A stretch of DNA of 64,000 nt from Bacteroides nordii WAL 11050 = JCM 12987. GTDB taxonomy: Bacteria > Bacteroidota > Bacteroidia > Bacteroidales > Bacteroidaceae. Below the pieces are notes generated by a model. That model made no database searches and had not been told where the DNA came from. It saw only the letters and a program-made list of their open reading frames with translations. The stretch lies in the NCBI GenBank assembly GCA_000613465.1, contig BAJA01000006.1, forward strand, positions 1 to 64,000, written 5' to 3'. A program made the position numbers and the translations under genes. This document shows positions 1-8,037 of this stretch, in pieces; position 1 is the stretch's first letter, and each line of letters begins with the position of its first letter.

Positions 1-75
1 TATATCTTTCGTAGTTAACATTTATTAAAGCAATATTCTGCGGAAACATTTGGTTTTAATAGAGTATACGAGGAA

Positions 76-142
76 CGGGTCGTTTCTCTACGGAGATCGG
101 GTCGAAACTCTACGAGAAACGAAGTGATCATCGTAGAGAAAC
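76..142. repeat. Short direct and inverted repeats in leading intergenic region
   Basis: No gene is visible from 1 to 347. Two copies of the pattern CGGGTCGnnnCTCTACG lie back to back near 76-92 and 98-114, with nnn being ttt in one and aaa in the other. GTTTCTCTACG at 82-92 is matched by its exact reverse complement at 132-142. The function is unknown. It could be an operator or the decayed end of an upstream feature outside the window. Confidence 0.4.
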
Positions 143-241
143 TTGTTGATGTTTATAAGATGTGACAAAAGAAATAAAACGAAAGAGAAAGGAATGTGTT
201 GCTTTGTAATTAAAAAGGATGGCGGGACTTTGGGCGGTTAA

Positions 242-284
242 AATTATTAAGCCGTATCGAAAAAATCAATACGGCTTAATAATT
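242..284 (-). terminator. Hairpin terminator after argD
   Basis: A perfect 16-bp inverted repeat (arms 242-257 and 269-284, 11-nt loop) lies about 60 nt beyond the argD stop. On the minus strand the stem is followed by a short T-rich stretch. It probably ends the arg operon and may act on both strands. Confidence 0.6.
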
Positions 285-347
285 GTTTTGATATCGTAAG
301 AAACTATTTTTCTAAAAGTGCTTTTGGGGTACGTTAGTAATAAAGTA

Positions 348-1472
348 CTAAAGTATTTTCTTTAATCGGTTCAGAAACACTGTTGCTTCTTCCATACTGA
401 GGCAGAGAGGTGGCAGGAGGCGAATAACATTTGTACCACTTACCCCAGTAAATACTTTTTGTTCTTTCAGCAATTTCGTGCGTAGTTCTTTGATAGGAGT
501 TTCGAATTCCATACCAATCATTAATCCTTCACCGCGTACTTCTTTAATTTGCGGGAACTTCTTTAACTCTTCTATCAGATAAGTACCTACTGTTGCAGCA
601 TTTTCTATCAGTTGTTCCTGTTCTATAACATCCAATACGGCAAGTGCAGCGGCACAAGCAAGGTGGTTACCTCCGAAAGTGGTACCTAACATACCGTAAA
701 CCGGTGTAAACATCGGGCTGATAAGTACTCCTGCCATAGGAAAACCATTGGCAATACCTTTGGCTACAGTAATGATATCGGGTTTGATACCTGTATATTG
801 ATGAGCAAAGAATTTACCGCTACGTCCATAGCCACTTTGAATTTCATCCAGAATAAGTATCGTACCATTCTCGGTGCATGCTTTGCGAAGTTCCTGCATG
901 AATTCTGTAGTAGGTAGCTTGATTCCGCCTACTCCCTGAATACCTTCGATAATAACGGCACAAACGTCACCTTTAGCCAGTTCGGCTTTCATTGCTTCCG
1001 TATCATTCAATGGGAGATAGGTTACATGTTCATTGGCATTGATTGGAGCAATGATTTTTGGATTGTCCGTAGCTTCTACTGCTAATGAAGTACGTCCGTG
1101 AAAAGCTTTGCTGAAAGAGATTACTTTTGTTCTTCCATTGTGAAATGAAGCCAGTTTAAGAGCATTCTCATTCGCTTCTGCTCCACTATTAATAAGGAAA
1201 AGCGAATAATCATCATAACCTGAAATCTTTCCCAAACGTGCTGCTACTTCTTGTTGTAGCTTGTTGATCACTGAGTTTGAATAGAAGCCAAGTTTTGCAA
1301 CCTGATTGCTAATCATTTCAACATAGTGCGGATGAGCATGCCCGATGGAAATAACGGCATGCCCCCCATAAAGGTCGAGAAATTCTGTACCGTTTTCGTC
1401 CCATACATGGCAGCCTTTTCCTTTGACTATATTTATATCGAAAAGAGGATATACATCGAATAAATTCATCAT
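348..1472 (-). CDS. argD: Acetylornithine/succinylornithine aminotransferase ArgD
   Basis: This is a class-III PLP-dependent aminotransferase of 374 residues that makes the N-acylated ornithine intermediate of arginine synthesis in the cytoplasm. Seen: the SGAEANENA motif near 96-104, LDEIQSGYGR with Asp209, and ITVAKGIANG with the PLP lysine at about Lys238. The length is normal for the family. Bacteroides species are known to use N-succinyl rather than N-acetyl intermediates, so the real substrate may be succinylornithine; that is family knowledge, not visible here. It is the last gene of the minus-strand arg operon and is separated from argC by a repeat-filled 112-nt gap. The start is one of two adjacent ATG codons. 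Confidence 0.93.
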   Translation of the reverse strand: MMNLFDVYPLFDINIVKGKGCHVWDENGTEFLDLYGGHAVISIGHAHPHYVEMISNQVAKLGFYSNSVINKLQQEVAARLGKISGYDDYSLFLINSGAEANENALKLASFHNGRTKVISFSKAFHGRTSLAVEATDNPKIIAPINANEHVTYLPLNDTEAMKAELAKGDVCAVIIEGIQGVGGIKLPTTEFMQELRKACTENGTILILDEIQSGYGRSGKFFAHQYTGIKPDIITVAKGIANGFPMAGVLISPMFTPVYGMLGTTFGGNHLACAAALAVLDVIEQEQLIENAATVGTYLIEELKKFPQIKEVRGEGLMIGMEFETPIKELRTKLLKEQKVFTGVSGTNVIRLLPPLCLSMEEATVFLNRLKKIL

Positions 1473-1584
1473 GATATTTACAATTTTACGATTTACAATT
1501 TACGATTGAAGTTACTTTTATTGATTTACGATTTACAATTGAAGTAACCCCAATCGTCTAATTGTAAATCGTCCAATCGTCAAT
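1473..1584. repeat. Intergenic repeat array of ATCGTAAAT-type units
   Basis: The gap between argC and argD consists almost entirely of variants of ACGATTTACAATT and its reverse complement, arranged around a central GAAGTAACC. The same family fills 28154-28305 between rhaT and rhaD. It appears to be a dispersed, self-complementary intergenic element able to form a long imperfect hairpin in the mRNA. Confidence 0.65.
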
Positions 1585-2551
1585 CTAAAAGGCCGATGGT
1601 TTTAGCCGGAGACCTACTGTTTCTTCCAGATTGAACATTAGATTCATGTTGTGGACAGCTTGCCCACTGGCACCTTTCAGTAAGTTGTCGATACAGGAGA
1701 TGATGAGTAGCTTATCACCGTGTTTCTCCAGATGTATCAGACACTTGTTGGTGTTGACAACCTGCTTCAAATCGATATTCTTTTCTACGATGTGCACAAA
1801 AGAGTCTTTGGCATAATACTCCTCATACATGCGTACGATCTCTTCCAGAGCAACTTTTGTTTTTACGACAATTGTAGTGAAGATGCCGCGTGGAAAATCT
1901 CCCCGGTAAGATGAAATCTATCTCTGATGCAAAACTATTTTGCAGCTGCTTCAGTGACTGTTTGATTTCAGGCACATGCTGATGATTGAAAGCTTTGTAT
2001 ACGCTCATATTGTTATTGCGCCAACTGAAATGGCTGGTTGCACCGGGTTTTACTCCGGCTCCTGTGCTTCCGGTTATGGCATTCACCATGATGTCGTCAT
2101 TCAGCATCAAATGTTTGGCAAGTGGAAGCAGTCCTAACTGAATGCAAGTTGCGAAACAGCCGGGATTGGCTACATGCTTGGCAGAACAAGTGGCGCGCCG
2201 ATTCAGTTCGGGTAATCCGTAGATAAAGTCATGATCCGGAGAAGCAATGCGATAATCCATAGAGAGATCGATGATTTTCAGCTCTTCCGGGAGGTTGTGG
2301 CTCTCTATAAATTTTTTGGTATCGCCATGAGCAGTGCAAAAGAAAAGTACATCAATGTCATCCAATGGAAGTTCGTCTGTAAAAGTCAGATCGCACTCTC
2401 CGTAAAGTCCTTCGTGTACGTCGGTTATTTTATTTCCGGCATTACTACTACTATTAATGAATACAATTTCGGCTTCAGGATGATTCAGAAGCAAGCGTAT
2501 TAATTCACCTGCGGTATATCCGGCTCCGCCTATTATTCCTACTTTAATCAT
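1585..2551 (-). CDS. argC: N-acyl-gamma-glutamyl-phosphate reductase ArgC (frameshifted)
   Basis: This enzyme performs the NADPH-dependent reduction of N-acyl-glutamyl phosphate to the semialdehyde in arginine synthesis. The N-terminal part (1823-2551) begins with the Rossmann motif GIIGGAGYTAGEL and holds the catalytic Cys132 in NPGCFATC. The C-terminal part (1585-1830) is in another frame. The family's FIPYRGDFPRGIF motif can be rebuilt across about position 1897 if two bases are restored, CCC having become C on the coding strand. Joined, the length is about 320 residues, which is normal. If the shift is real the strain should be an arginine auxotroph; a sequencing error is more likely given similar lesions elsewhere. 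The 5' end overlaps the pspC-like stop by 8 nt. Confidence 0.88.
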
Positions 2552-2756
2552 TTGAATATCTGTTTTTTTCTTCGGGAATGATAATCCACATTAAAATATA
2601 TACAGGGACACCGGCAAATGCGGTGAATATTGTTAGTATAGCATAGACGATGCGTACGAGAGAGGCATCCAATCCGAAGAATTGGGCCAACCCGCCGCAA
2701 ACACCTGCAAGCATTCTATCACTACGTGAGCGTGTCAGTTTACGTTCGTTACTCAT
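2544..2756 (-). CDS. Small PspC-domain membrane protein
   Basis: This 70-residue protein matches the PspC domain. It has a basic start with LTRSRSDRMLAGVCGGLA, then a hydrophobic segment (about 34-60) ending in IMWIIIP-like residues (LMWIIIPEE). PspC proteins are inner-membrane proteins linked to envelope stress in other bacteria. Here the gene sits inside the arginine operon, 6 nt after argG and overlapping the argC start by 8 nt, so it is probably co-translated. Nothing in the sequence explains a role in arginine synthesis. Confidence 0.85.
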   Translation of the reverse strand: MSNERKLTRSRSDRMLAGVCGGLAQFFGLDASLVRIVYAILTIFTAFAGVPVYILMWIIIPEEKNRYSND

Positions 2757-2762
2757 CGGGGA

Positions 2763-3968
2763 CTAAATCTCTTCGTCCTTATGGTTTGCGTAATAAACGC
2801 GTAGTGGGGTGGAAGTTACTTTTATGAAGCCTTTTGCATCTTCGGCTGTCCAGCCTTTTTGCATTTCACCGTACTCACCAAACTTTGTTTTTACAAGATC
2901 ATCTTCAGATTCTACGCCGATGGTAGAGAAAGAGAGCGGACGGAGTTCAAGGATAGCCGTACCGTTCACATTGCGTTGTGATTCCTGTAGCATAGCTTCA
3001 ATGTCTCTCATCACAGGTTCCAGATACTGGCTTTCATGAAGGAACATGCCATACCAGTTGGCTACCTGGTCTTTCCAGTATTGTTGCCATTTGCTCAATG
3101 TATATTTTTCAAGGAAACGATGAGCACCGATGATCAGCATGGGAGCGGCAGCTTCAAAACCAACACGGCCTTTAATGCCGATGATTGTGTCGCCAACGTG
3201 CATATCACGTCCAATACCATAAGCGGCACCAATTTCTTCCACTTTCTGAATAGCGGCAATCTTATCTTCGAATACTTCTCCGTTTACGGCATGAAGTTCT
3301 CCTTGTTTGAATTCAAGGCGTAACTGTTCGCTACCTTCTTTTTCAACTTGCTTCAGATAAGCAGTTTCAGGCAATCCTTTTGCGGAATCCAGTATCTCAC
3401 CACCGCAGATGGAAGTGCCCCATAAACCTACGTTATAAGAGTATTTGAGTTTTGTAAAGTCGGCACTGAAACCATTTTTGTTCAGATAGTCAATCTCTTC
3501 CTGACGGCTCAATGCCATATCACGGGTTAGTGTAATGATTTCCACACCCGGTGCAAGTACCAAGAAAGTCATATCAAAACGAATCTGATCGTTTCCGGCT
3601 CCGGTAGAACCATGAGCGATAGCATCCGCACCGATTTCATTTGCATAACGTGCAATGGCAAGTGCCTGGAAAATACGCTCTGAACTGACAGAGATGGGAT
3701 AAGTACCATTACGCAATACATTTCCGAATATCATGTATTTCAAGCTCTTTTCGTAGTACTCTTGTGTTACGTCGAGTGTAACATATTTCACAGCTCCCAA
3801 CTTATAGGCGTTTTCTTCATTCTGTTTCAGTTGTTCGTCGCTGAAACCTCCTGTATTGGCACATGCTGCATATACTTCATAGCCTTTTTCTTTGGCCAGA
3901 TACATTACAGTGTATGAGGTATCCAATCCTCCGCTGAATGCAACTACCACTTTCTTTTTCTGTTCCAT
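2763..3968 (-). CDS. argG: Argininosuccinate synthase ArgG
   Basis: This ATP-dependent ligase joins citrulline and aspartate. Seen: the PP-loop FSGGLDTSYT at residues 10-19, GSTGAGNDQIRFD in the middle, and a length of 401 residues typical of the family. It lies 15 nt downstream of the GNAT gene and 6 nt upstream of the PspC gene, in one co-directional cluster with argC, argD and argR. There is no sign of damage. Confidence 0.95.
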   Translation of the reverse strand: MEQKKKVVVAFSGGLDTSYTVMYLAKEKGYEVYAACANTGGFSDEQLKQNEENAYKLGAVKYVTLDVTQEYYEKSLKYMIFGNVLRNGTYPISVSSERIFQALAIARYANEIGADAIAHGSTGAGNDQIRFDMTFLVLAPGVEIITLTRDMALSRQEEIDYLNKNGFSADFTKLKYSYNVGLWGTSICGGEILDSAKGLPETAYLKQVEKEGSEQLRLEFKQGELHAVNGEVFEDKIAAIQKVEEIGAAYGIGRDMHVGDTIIGIKGRVGFEAAAPMLIIGAHRFLEKYTLSKWQQYWKDQVANWYGMFLHESQYLEPVMRDIEAMLQESQRNVNGTAILELRPLSFSTIGVESEDDLVKTKFGEYGEMQKGWTAEDAKGFIKVTSTPLRVYYANHKDEEI

Positions 3969-3983
3969 GATATATCTCCTTAT

Positions 3984-4541
3984 TTATATAATATCTTCTT
4001 TATGTTTTTCGGGGTCGTAAAGCATAGCTGTACAGATGCAGAACTTACGGTTTTTTGCCACTAGTATGTCATGATTGATACAACCTTCGCAACCGCGCCA
4101 AAATGATTCATCATCAGTCAGCTCATTGAATGTTACAGGTACATAGCCAAGTTCTGTATTCATTTTCATTACAGCAGCACCGCTGGTCAAACTGAATATC
4201 TTAGCCCATGGCCAACGTAAACGAGCCAGTTTGAAAGAGGCTTGTTTGATACGTTTTGCCAGTCCCAATCCACGGTAGTCGGGATGTACAATAAGTCCTG
4301 ACGTTGCTACATATTGTTTGTTACCCCATGACTCAATATAAGTAAAGCCTGCAAATTTTTCTCCTTCAAGGGCGATAATAGCTTTGCCTTCCTTCATTTT
4401 GGTAGCAACATATTCATGTGTACGTTCTGCAATCCCTGTTCCGCGCACTTTCGCTGCGTTTTTAATTGTCTCCAAAATAGTGTCAACGTAAACCTCATGT
4501 GAGGCGTCGGCTACCATCACATCTATTTTTTGAGTCTCCAT
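3984..4541 (-). CDS. GNAT-family acyltransferase in the arginine operon
   Basis: This 185-residue GNAT protein has the acyl-CoA pyrophosphate-binding motif HPDYRGLGLA (86-95). Its C-terminal part carries a four-cysteine cluster, Cys151 and Cys154 (CEGC) with Cys168 and Cys170 (CIC), which resembles a metal site. Its place between argR and argG suggests the first committed step, N-acylation of glutamate (acetyl or, in Bacteroides, succinyl). That role is inferred from context only. A protein or tRNA acetyltransferase is an alternative. Spacing to argG is 15 nt. Confidence 0.8.
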   Translation of the reverse strand: METQKIDVMVADASHEVYVDTILETIKNAAKVRGTGIAERTHEYVATKMKEGKAIIALEGEKFAGFTYIESWGNKQYVATSGLIVHPDYRGLGLAKRIKQASFKLARLRWPWAKIFSLTSGAAVMKMNTELGYVPVTFNELTDDESFWRGCEGCINHDILVAKNRKFCICTAMLYDPEKHKEDII

Positions 4542-4577
4542 TTCTTTAATTCGTGTGTCGAGTATATTGTTATATGA

Positions 4578-5051
4578 TTATTGTATATTCGGGAAGATGA
4601 GCGACAAGAAGTTTCGTACCATTTTAGGTTCAGCCCCTTCACGCAGTACTAACATGATAGTATCATCTCCTGCAATGGTACCTAAAATATCTCCGAACTC
4701 ACGGTTATCAATGTCATAAGCCATACTGCTGGCATATCCGGGACGTGTTTTGATAACAGCAATATTACCAGAAAACTGTAGGGATATAAAACCATTGTTC
4801 ATCAACATCTCAGTGGCACTTTGGTCACCCACGCGTTTATACATGATGTCATTGGGCAATACATACACATATTTACCATTCATGCTGGCTGCTTTGGCAA
4901 CCTTCAATTGTTTCAGGTCGCGAGAAAGAGTAGCCTGAGTCAGTTCGAAACCTTCAGCAGCAAGTGCTTGCAGAAGTTCTTCCTGTGACCCTACCTCTTT
5001 GCTCGAGATAATCATTTTAATAGCATCTAATCGGTTTGCTTTCTTTTTCAT
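4578..5051 (-). CDS. argR: Arginine repressor ArgR
   Basis: This 157-residue ArgR has an N-terminal winged helix (ATLSRDLKQLKVAK near 40-53 is the recognition region) and a C-terminal arginine-binding, hexamer-forming domain with GTIAGDD at 124-130. It is the first gene of the operon it presumably controls. A TACTTTTG -7 element lies 27 nt upstream of the start codon. I could not identify a convincing ARG box. Confidence 0.93.
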   Translation of the reverse strand: MKKKANRLDAIKMIISSKEVGSQEELLQALAAEGFELTQATLSRDLKQLKVAKAASMNGKYVYVLPNDIMYKRVGDQSATEMLMNNGFISLQFSGNIAVIKTRPGYASSMAYDIDNREFGDILGTIAGDDTIMLVLREGAEPKMVRNFLSLIFPNIQ

Positions 5052-5077
5052 CTTGTATAATTATTCTAAGAATGGTG

Positions 5078-5085
5078 CAAAAGTA
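5078..5085 (-). promoter_or_regulatory. Bacteroides -7 element for the arg operon
   Basis: TACTTTTG on the minus strand matches the Bacteroides sigma-ABfr -7 consensus TAnnTTTG and lies 27 nt before the argR start. No clear -33 element was identified. Confidence 0.55.
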
Positions 5086-5249
5086 TGCAATATTTTGGAG
5101 ATATGATGCATAAAACCAAACTTTTTTATTCTTTTTATACATGAAAGCAGAATTTATTCAAAAATGGTTTTAATAAACACTGGAGGGGAGGGGGGAGTAT
5201 AGCGATATAACTAATATAGAAGATTGCAAAGTTGTCTTAGGCTTCTTGG

Positions 5250-5318
5250 AAACAGCTTCTATATTTTCAATTTTATTGAATTATTGATTAGGGATATATA
5301 CGATGTGGCTTCTTGATT
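5250..5318 (-). pseudogene. Relic of an RHS toxin tail and immunity-gene start
   Basis: Directly after the transglutaminase-like gene's stop, the minus strand reads IKKPHRIYP then a stop, matching the IPRTHRIYPQ end of the intact toxin at 8038. A 14-nt block, GGATATATACGATG in plus orientation, is identical at 5292-5305 and 8045-8058. The next bases also resemble the spacer and first codons of the immunity gene at 8018. This is best read as the scar of a lost toxin-immunity copy. The rest of 5052-5319 holds the arg promoter, a G-rich patch at 5183-5196, and no other gene. Confidence 0.55.
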
Positions 5319-5319
5319 T

Positions 5320-6324
5320 TTACTGATAATGTGCGTCGGGATGTTCCTTTATCGATTGCAACCATTCCAGATACATCTTTTCGGGCATTTTGCGATAACC
5401 TAACTGATGGATATGTGAATAAAGATTCTCTGCTTTCCGATAATAATCTTCATTTTTTGTTTTCGTAAACATCTCAAATAATGTCTCTGCTTTAAGTAAT
5501 AAGGCGTTAATATAATCAGGAAATGCTTCCAAGGTACGATTGCAGCATTGCAGTATGAATTCCGGTTTGTAAGTAGAAGTGAACTTATGCTTATAACCTT
5601 CAGCCAGATCCGTCATACAAATAGCAACTGTAGCTTTTAAAGAAAGTGTATCCATATAAATACCGTTTCGAATAGCGTCAGTATGGATATATCCGGAAGC
5701 TTTTATCCATACGTCAGTAGGAAATTGCCCCGAAGTCAGTTCCACATTATACCAACCGTCGGCTTGGTTGTGTAGTTTGATGTAAGCGTGATTGGGAGCT
5801 AATGCCAACCACGATTTCTCACCCAATTCTTCGGTCAGCAGTTTGTAGAATAGGGGTAATGAGTGACAATTCCCTTTACGTGTAACCATTAAAGTAGAAA
5901 CAAACATGTTGCTCCATTCTTTTTTGCCTGCATAATCATCAAAATTATATTGGAATGGTAAATGGTATAATAAGGTAGTGTCGGAAACATGTATCGGGAT
6001 TGTATCTGTCATCATCCGAAAGATGGCGGCGTGAGTGTTAACTGAATAAAAATCAGTATGATTATAACTGATTAACTTATTTGTAGAGAGTGACTTGATA
6101 AAAGAAGTGAATTGCTGTAAACTATTCTCGAATTTATAGCGGCTTAGATTACCGTCAAAGTAGGCATTTTCAGTTGAAAATATAGCCTCTTTCAAATTCA
6201 ACTCTTTTTTGCCTGTTAACATTGAGTCTATCTTATTATAGCTGGTATAATAGAATTTGTCAGCTTGTGCAAATGCTTTATTAACAATAAATAAAAAGCA
6301 TATTAAAAATCCTGTTTTTGTCAT
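5320..6324 (-). CDS. Secreted transglutaminase-like protein (paralogue A)
   Basis: This 334-residue protein has a signal peptide (cleavage after KAFAQ, about residue 20). A papain/transglutaminase-like core is suggested by GNCHSLPL (Cys153), PNHAYIK (His179) and WYNVELTSG (Asn193), the usual order of Cys, His and Asp/Asn. The C-terminal part is helical, probably TPR-like. It is clearly paralogous to the gene at 9037-10370, sharing the LKEAIFSTENAYF block. The family resembles uncharacterised Bacteroides transglutaminase-like proteins; the activity and substrate are unknown. The two paralogues bracket a toxin/immunity cluster. Confidence 0.75.
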   Translation of the reverse strand: MTKTGFLICFLFIVNKAFAQADKFYYTSYNKIDSMLTGKKELNLKEAIFSTENAYFDGNLSRYKFENSLQQFTSFIKSLSTNKLISYNHTDFYSVNTHAAIFRMMTDTIPIHVSDTTLLYHLPFQYNFDDYAGKKEWSNMFVSTLMVTRKGNCHSLPLFYKLLTEELGEKSWLALAPNHAYIKLHNQADGWYNVELTSGQFPTDVWIKASGYIHTDAIRNGIYMDTLSLKATVAICMTDLAEGYKHKFTSTYKPEFILQCCNRTLEAFPDYINALLLKAETLFEMFTKTKNEDYYRKAENLYSHIHQLGYRKMPEKMYLEWLQSIKEHPDAHYQ

Positions 6325-6494
6325 TAAAGTTTGTTTTTAATAAATTCTCATAAATATTGGCTATATTATAATTCAATATCCCGTTCCTTTGTACTTTTGA
6401 ACCCTTTTTTCCATCTATATTCATCTGTAAATATCTCAGTTACAATGAAACAATCGCACGAATATTCTTTGAATCCCGGTTGTAATGTTCGGTT

Positions 6495-6530
6495 ATAAAT
6501 TATCCCTTTTCAAAACGAGGGATAATTTAT
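6495..6530 (-). terminator. 12-bp perfect hairpin at the end of the Imm26-like gene
   Basis: The arms 6495-6506 and 6519-6530 are perfectly complementary with a 12-nt loop. They overlap the last codons of the extended reading frame ending at 6510. No clear T-run follows, so it may be an mRNA-stabilising hairpin rather than a classic terminator. The region 6325-6494 contains no gene. Confidence 0.45.
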
Positions 6531-7010
6531 GGAATATCTATAATCTTTTATCAATTCTAAAAGAACGAATGGGCCTACTATCAATCCAATATATGATTTT
6601 TGATATTCTTTTTCTAATTTTCCTACATATTTCTGTTTTTCATTAATTCGCCACACCCACCATTCTGTAGAGACTGTTATAGGCTTTTCGGTAGGTTTTA
6701 CGCCTTAATCGTTTGTGCTTCTGAATAATATATGATTGGTTTCTCCAATATTCTTGTTATTACCAATTTTGTTCCAAAGGTTCATCTTTATACCTGCTTT
6801 TGTTGTACAATGTATATAAAACTCTATTTCACCGCTCACTATTTTTGATAAGTCAGGATTTGAATTTATTGGATATTGTTCCTTAAATACTCTAATAACA
6901 TCACTATTTAGCTGTGTTAAATCATAAGCTATTAATTGAAAATATTTTTTGGTATTCTCGTTTGTTTTTGCAGAGAAAACATCTCCTATTTTTGTATATG
7001 TTCTTACCAT
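6510..7010 (-). pseudogene. Imm26-like immunity gene interrupted by an in-frame stop
   Basis: The first 101 codons (6705-7010) begin MVRTYTKIGDVFSAK and contain LIAYDLTQLNSDVIRVF, resembling Imm26-type immunity proteins of polymorphic toxin systems. A TAA stop at 6705-6707 interrupts the frame. The same frame then stays open for 64 more codons, including STEWWVWRINEKQKYVGKL, to a TGA at 6510. A tyrosine codon (TAT or TAC) is the likely ancestral state. Total length would be about 166 residues. No cognate toxin is present next to it, so it looks like an orphan immunity gene. A single-base sequencing error is possible. Confidence 0.6.
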
Positions 7011-7090
7011 AGTTTTGACTGTTTCTATAGGAATATACTAAATCTTTTATTTGGAAATAATTTTATTTAATTTCATATTGTCTTCAGTTA

Positions 7091-7676
7091 CTATTGGTTT
7101 TGATCTTTTAATGAATGATAGCTCTCTATTATTTTCTGTCGTAATTCTTTTTTGTGTAAAAAGCTTTTGGAGCTAATAAATGGTCTTCTTTATAAGGAGA
7201 AAAACGGCTGACAATTTCATCTAATTTATGAAAAACGTTTTTTTCCAATTTATCTAAATCATTATGATTAATTCCTAAATCATAAGCATAATAAAATTCA
7301 TTGCAAAAAAATGATTCATCAATGTATCCATTTATGTATTGATAAATCAACCAATACAACCTACGTTTATCATTATTTTCATAAATATCCTGTTCTCTTA
7401 AAATAAGCTTTGCATCTTTAACTCCTTGTTTTAATTTTCGTTTAAGACCATCGTTTATAATATGAGGATACTTGTCTTTATATTCTAGAAAATCACCTAC
7501 TAATTTATTTAAATTATCAAATACTTTTTTTCGATATTATTTAAATCATTTGCATCAATTGTCATATCATACACCTTAAAAAACTTATCACAAAATTCAG
7601 TTTCATTTATTCTTTTTGCTAAATAGAGATCTATTAATTGATATAAATTTAGCACGTTGTTGTTCTTTGACATCAT
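7091..7676 (-). CDS. Colicin-immunity-like protein with two repeated domains (two frameshifts)
   Basis: The open segments 7509-7676 and 7129-7359 lie in different frames, but adding one base to the A7 run near 7526 joins them without a stop. Adding one base to the A6 run near 7148 replaces an abrupt end with a natural tail (KKELRQKIIESYHSLKDQNQ) stopping at 7091. The joined protein of about 195 residues has two similar copies of a motif: F-C-(N/D)-x-F, Y-D, N-D-L, then E-K-x-V-F. This resembles colicin-type self-protection proteins (PF09204-like, an inference). I chose ATG 7676 because it lies 5 nt after the stop of a toxin-tail relic; an earlier ATG at 7724 lies inside that relic. Confidence 0.6.
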
Positions 7677-7680
7677 ATTG

Positions 7681-7779
7681 TTATTTATATTTAAAATGCC
7701 AGATTGTATTTGTTGCTTTGTCATAAAGTACTTCTAATTTATAGACTTTTCCATTTTTCCACATTTGAACAGTATGCAA
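7681..7779 (-). pseudogene. Orphan RHS-toxin C-terminal tail
   Basis: A 32-codon open stretch reads VQMWKNGKVYKLEVLYDKA followed by TNTIWHFKYK and a TAA at 7681-7683. Its upstream side is closed by a TAG at 7780-7782. The end resembles C-termini of RHS-linked toxins. It stands immediately upstream of the colicin-immunity-like gene, exactly where the toxin tip cognate to that immunity protein would end. Confidence 0.5.
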
Positions 7780-7823
7780 CTACTCTAACTTTATCTATCT
7801 ACACGAAGAAAATATCTTGAATT

Positions 7824-8018
7824 TTAATCATCTTCACTTTCTTGCCAAATATCCATAGGAACTCCATATTCCTCTAGTGCAACTTCTTTACATGATAAAC
7901 TATCATCCTGTAAGTAATCTGCGATGCATTTACCTTTTTCAAAAACATATAAATATGCCCCTATTTCTGGGAAATCATTTTTAATGATAAATCTCATGTT
8001 ATTATAAATAGCTTTCAT
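7824..8018 (-). CDS. Probable cognate immunity protein of the RHS toxin
   Basis: This acidic 64-residue protein starts MKAIYNNMRFIIKNDFPEI and ends GVPMDIWQESEDD. A longer frame starting at 8090 exists, but it would overlap the toxin gene by over 50 nt, so the internal ATG at 8018, 19 nt after the toxin stop, is preferred. Position, size and acidity fit an immunity protein for the toxin at 8038-9036. A role by homology cannot be proven here. Confidence 0.65.
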   Translation of the reverse strand: MKAIYNNMRFIIKNDFPEIGAYLYVFEKGKCIADYLQDDSLSCKEVALEEYGVPMDIWQESEDD

Positions 8019-8037
8019 TTTTTTAATTTTATTAAAT

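Noticed and set aside
4578..5160. ARG box in the argR promoter
   Set aside because: Some ATGCAT-like words are present but I could not fit an 18-bp ArgR palindrome with confidence.
5183..5196. G-rich patch GGAGGGGAGGGGGG as a possible G-quadruplex
   Set aside because: It has too few separated runs of three or more G, and no gene or promoter feature depends on it.
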